In this document: piece by piece, positions 54,111-54,945 of the stretch
Numbering within the stretch: the stretch's first letter is position 1
Layout: each line of letters opens with the position of its first letter
Translations under genes and position numbers: made by a program
NCBI GenBank assembly: GCA_947501885.1
Contig: CANMXN010000003.1
Location: 1-54,945 of the forward strand
Direction of reading: 5' to 3'
DNA: 54,945 nt
From: an uncultured Sphingorhabdus sp.
Lineage (GTDB): Bacteria; Pseudomonadota; Alphaproteobacteria; Sphingomonadales; Sphingomonadaceae
Notes under the pieces: model-generated
The model's input: the letters and a program-made list of their open reading frames with translations, nothing else
What the model was told of the DNA's origin: nothing
The model's database searches: none

Positions 54111-54945
54111 ATGTGCGGAATAATTGGAATAGTGGGCAAAGATAATGTGTCCGATCATTTGGTTGATGGTCTTAAACGGATGGAATATCGCGGCTATGAC
54201 AGTGCAGGGGTTTGTACGCTTCATAATGGCGAAATGATCCGCCGCCGTGCGCAGGGCAAGCTGGTTAATCTGGTTGAGGAATTAAAAAGTAATCCTGCTC
54301 CCGGCAATATTGGCATAGCGCATACACGATGGGCCACGCATGGTGCGCCCACCACATCAAACGCCCATCCGCATGCGACCAAAAATGTGGCACTGGTCCA
54401 TAATGGTATTATCGAGAATTTTAAGACATTGCGTGATGAGTTATCCGCCAAAGGACGTAGTTTTGAGAGCGATACTGACAGCGAAGTGGTCGCGCATATG
54501 CTTTGTGAGCAAGTCGATAAAGGCAAATCACCGCAAGAGGCTGTGCAGGCTGTTTTGCCAAAATTACGCGGCGCATTCGCACTGGCAATAGCATTTAAGG
54601 ATTATCCTGACATGCTTATCGGTGCGCGTTTGGGTTCGCCTTTGGTTGTGGGTTATGGAGCCAATGAAAATGGGGGCGAGACCTATCTGGGCAGCGATGC
54701 GCTTGCTCTTGCGCCGCTCACGCAAAAAATCGCTTATCTGGAAGAAGGCGATTGGGTCGTGATTACGGCTGGCAATGCAGAAATTTTTGACGCGGATAAT
54801 AATCTAGTGACACGCGAAATTACGACATCGGGCGTGTCGGCTGCGGCGGTCGAAAAAGGCAATTATCGCCACTATATGCAGAAAGAAATTTTTGAACAGC
54901 CCACCGTGGTAGCGCAAACATTGCGCAGTTATATTAGATCCTTAG
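54111..54945 (+). CDS. glmS: Glutamine-fructose-6-phosphate aminotransferase, 5' part
   Basis: The frame is open from 54111 to the right edge, so the gene is cut by the window. The glutaminase Cys is C2 in 'MCGIIGIVG', followed by 'RMEYRGYDSAGV', 'IGIAHTRWATHG', 'VHNGIIENF' and 'DTDSEVVAHM', and the linker 'KGNYRHYMQKEIFEQP' before the isomerase domain. It makes glucosamine 6-phosphate for peptidoglycan and lipopolysaccharide. No glmS ribozyme is expected or seen in the short upstream gap. Confidence 0.96.
   Translation, partial: MCGIIGIVGKDNVSDHLVDGLKRMEYRGYDSAGVCTLHNGEMIRRRAQGKLVNLVEELKSNPAPGNIGIAHTRWATHGAPTTSNAHPHATKNVALVHNGIIENFKTLRDELSAKGRSFESDTDSEVVAHMLCEQVDKGKSPQEAVQAVLPKLRGAFALAIAFKDYPDMLIGARLGSPLVVGYGANENGGETYLGSDALALAPLTQKIAYLEEGDWVVITAGNAEIFDADNNLVTREITTSGVSAAAVEKGNYRHYMQKEIFEQPTVVAQTLRSYIRSL

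Overview
The window looks like chromosomal DNA of a low-GC, sphingomonad-like alphaproteobacterium. Three things suggest this: the block rplI-rpsR-rpsF / fabD-fabG-acpP-fabF-mltG, two large TonB-dependent receptors, and a full exosortase A (XrtA) polysaccharide locus of the kind common in that order. The genus cannot be fixed from the sequence alone. No phage, insertion sequence or CRISPR array was seen.

Layout. 1-6147: the 3' part of a very large repeat-bearing surface protein (SdrD-like and DUF11-like modules, OmpA-like end) and a tightly linked 1239-residue outer-membrane barrel. 6212-9317 (minus): a TonB-dependent receptor with a long Gly/Arg/Pro-rich insert, followed by a small NrtS-type membrane protein. 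9596-10873: transaldolase-like fsa and folE. 10874-12123: a 1.25-kb gap with eight copies of an oriented REP-like palindrome, a 21-bp tandem repeat, a 6S-like structured RNA candidate and a probable 43-residue membrane protein too small for ordinary ORF calling. 12124-13404 (minus): rpsF-rpsR-rplI. 13648-18732: fabD, fabG, acpP, fabF, mltG and a 2H phosphoesterase, then an elongator tRNA-Met. 19089-24950 (minus): a carbohydrate-type unit with a LytS/LytTR two-component pair, a TonB-dependent receptor, an intrinsic terminator and a secreted GH16 beta-glucanase. 25090-25590: msrA.

25625-44609 is the main accessory locus. A divergent module carries two alpha/beta hydrolase-fold proteins, an acyl carrier protein and a GNAT/FemAB protein on the minus strand, and an AMP-forming acyl ligase plus a PLP decarboxylase on the plus strand. 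It sits upstream of a collinear run: Wza-like exporter, Wzz-like chain-length protein, BY-kinase, TIGR03016 outer-membrane protein, AAA ATPase, polysaccharide deacetylase, FemAB protein, glycosyltransferase, exosortase A-EpsI fusion and asparagine-synthase-like amidotransferase. Together these should build, modify and export an exopolysaccharide and process PEP-CTERM proteins. No PEP-CTERM substrate, priming sugar transferase or flippase/polymerase is in the window. The two 'hydrolases' both lack the usual G-x-S-x-G nucleophile, and the acyl-ligase/ACP/decarboxylase chemistry has no established product that I know of, so this is the best candidate for an undescribed system.

44611-54945 is mostly housekeeping: truA and fmt, recR, a bacterial indoleamine 2,3-dioxygenase with a divergent Lrp/AsnC regulator, def, an LpoA-like lipoprotein divergent from rsmI-yraN, gshB, a toxin-antitoxin pair with a palindromic operator over an apparently leaderless promoter, and the 5' part of glmS running off the right edge.
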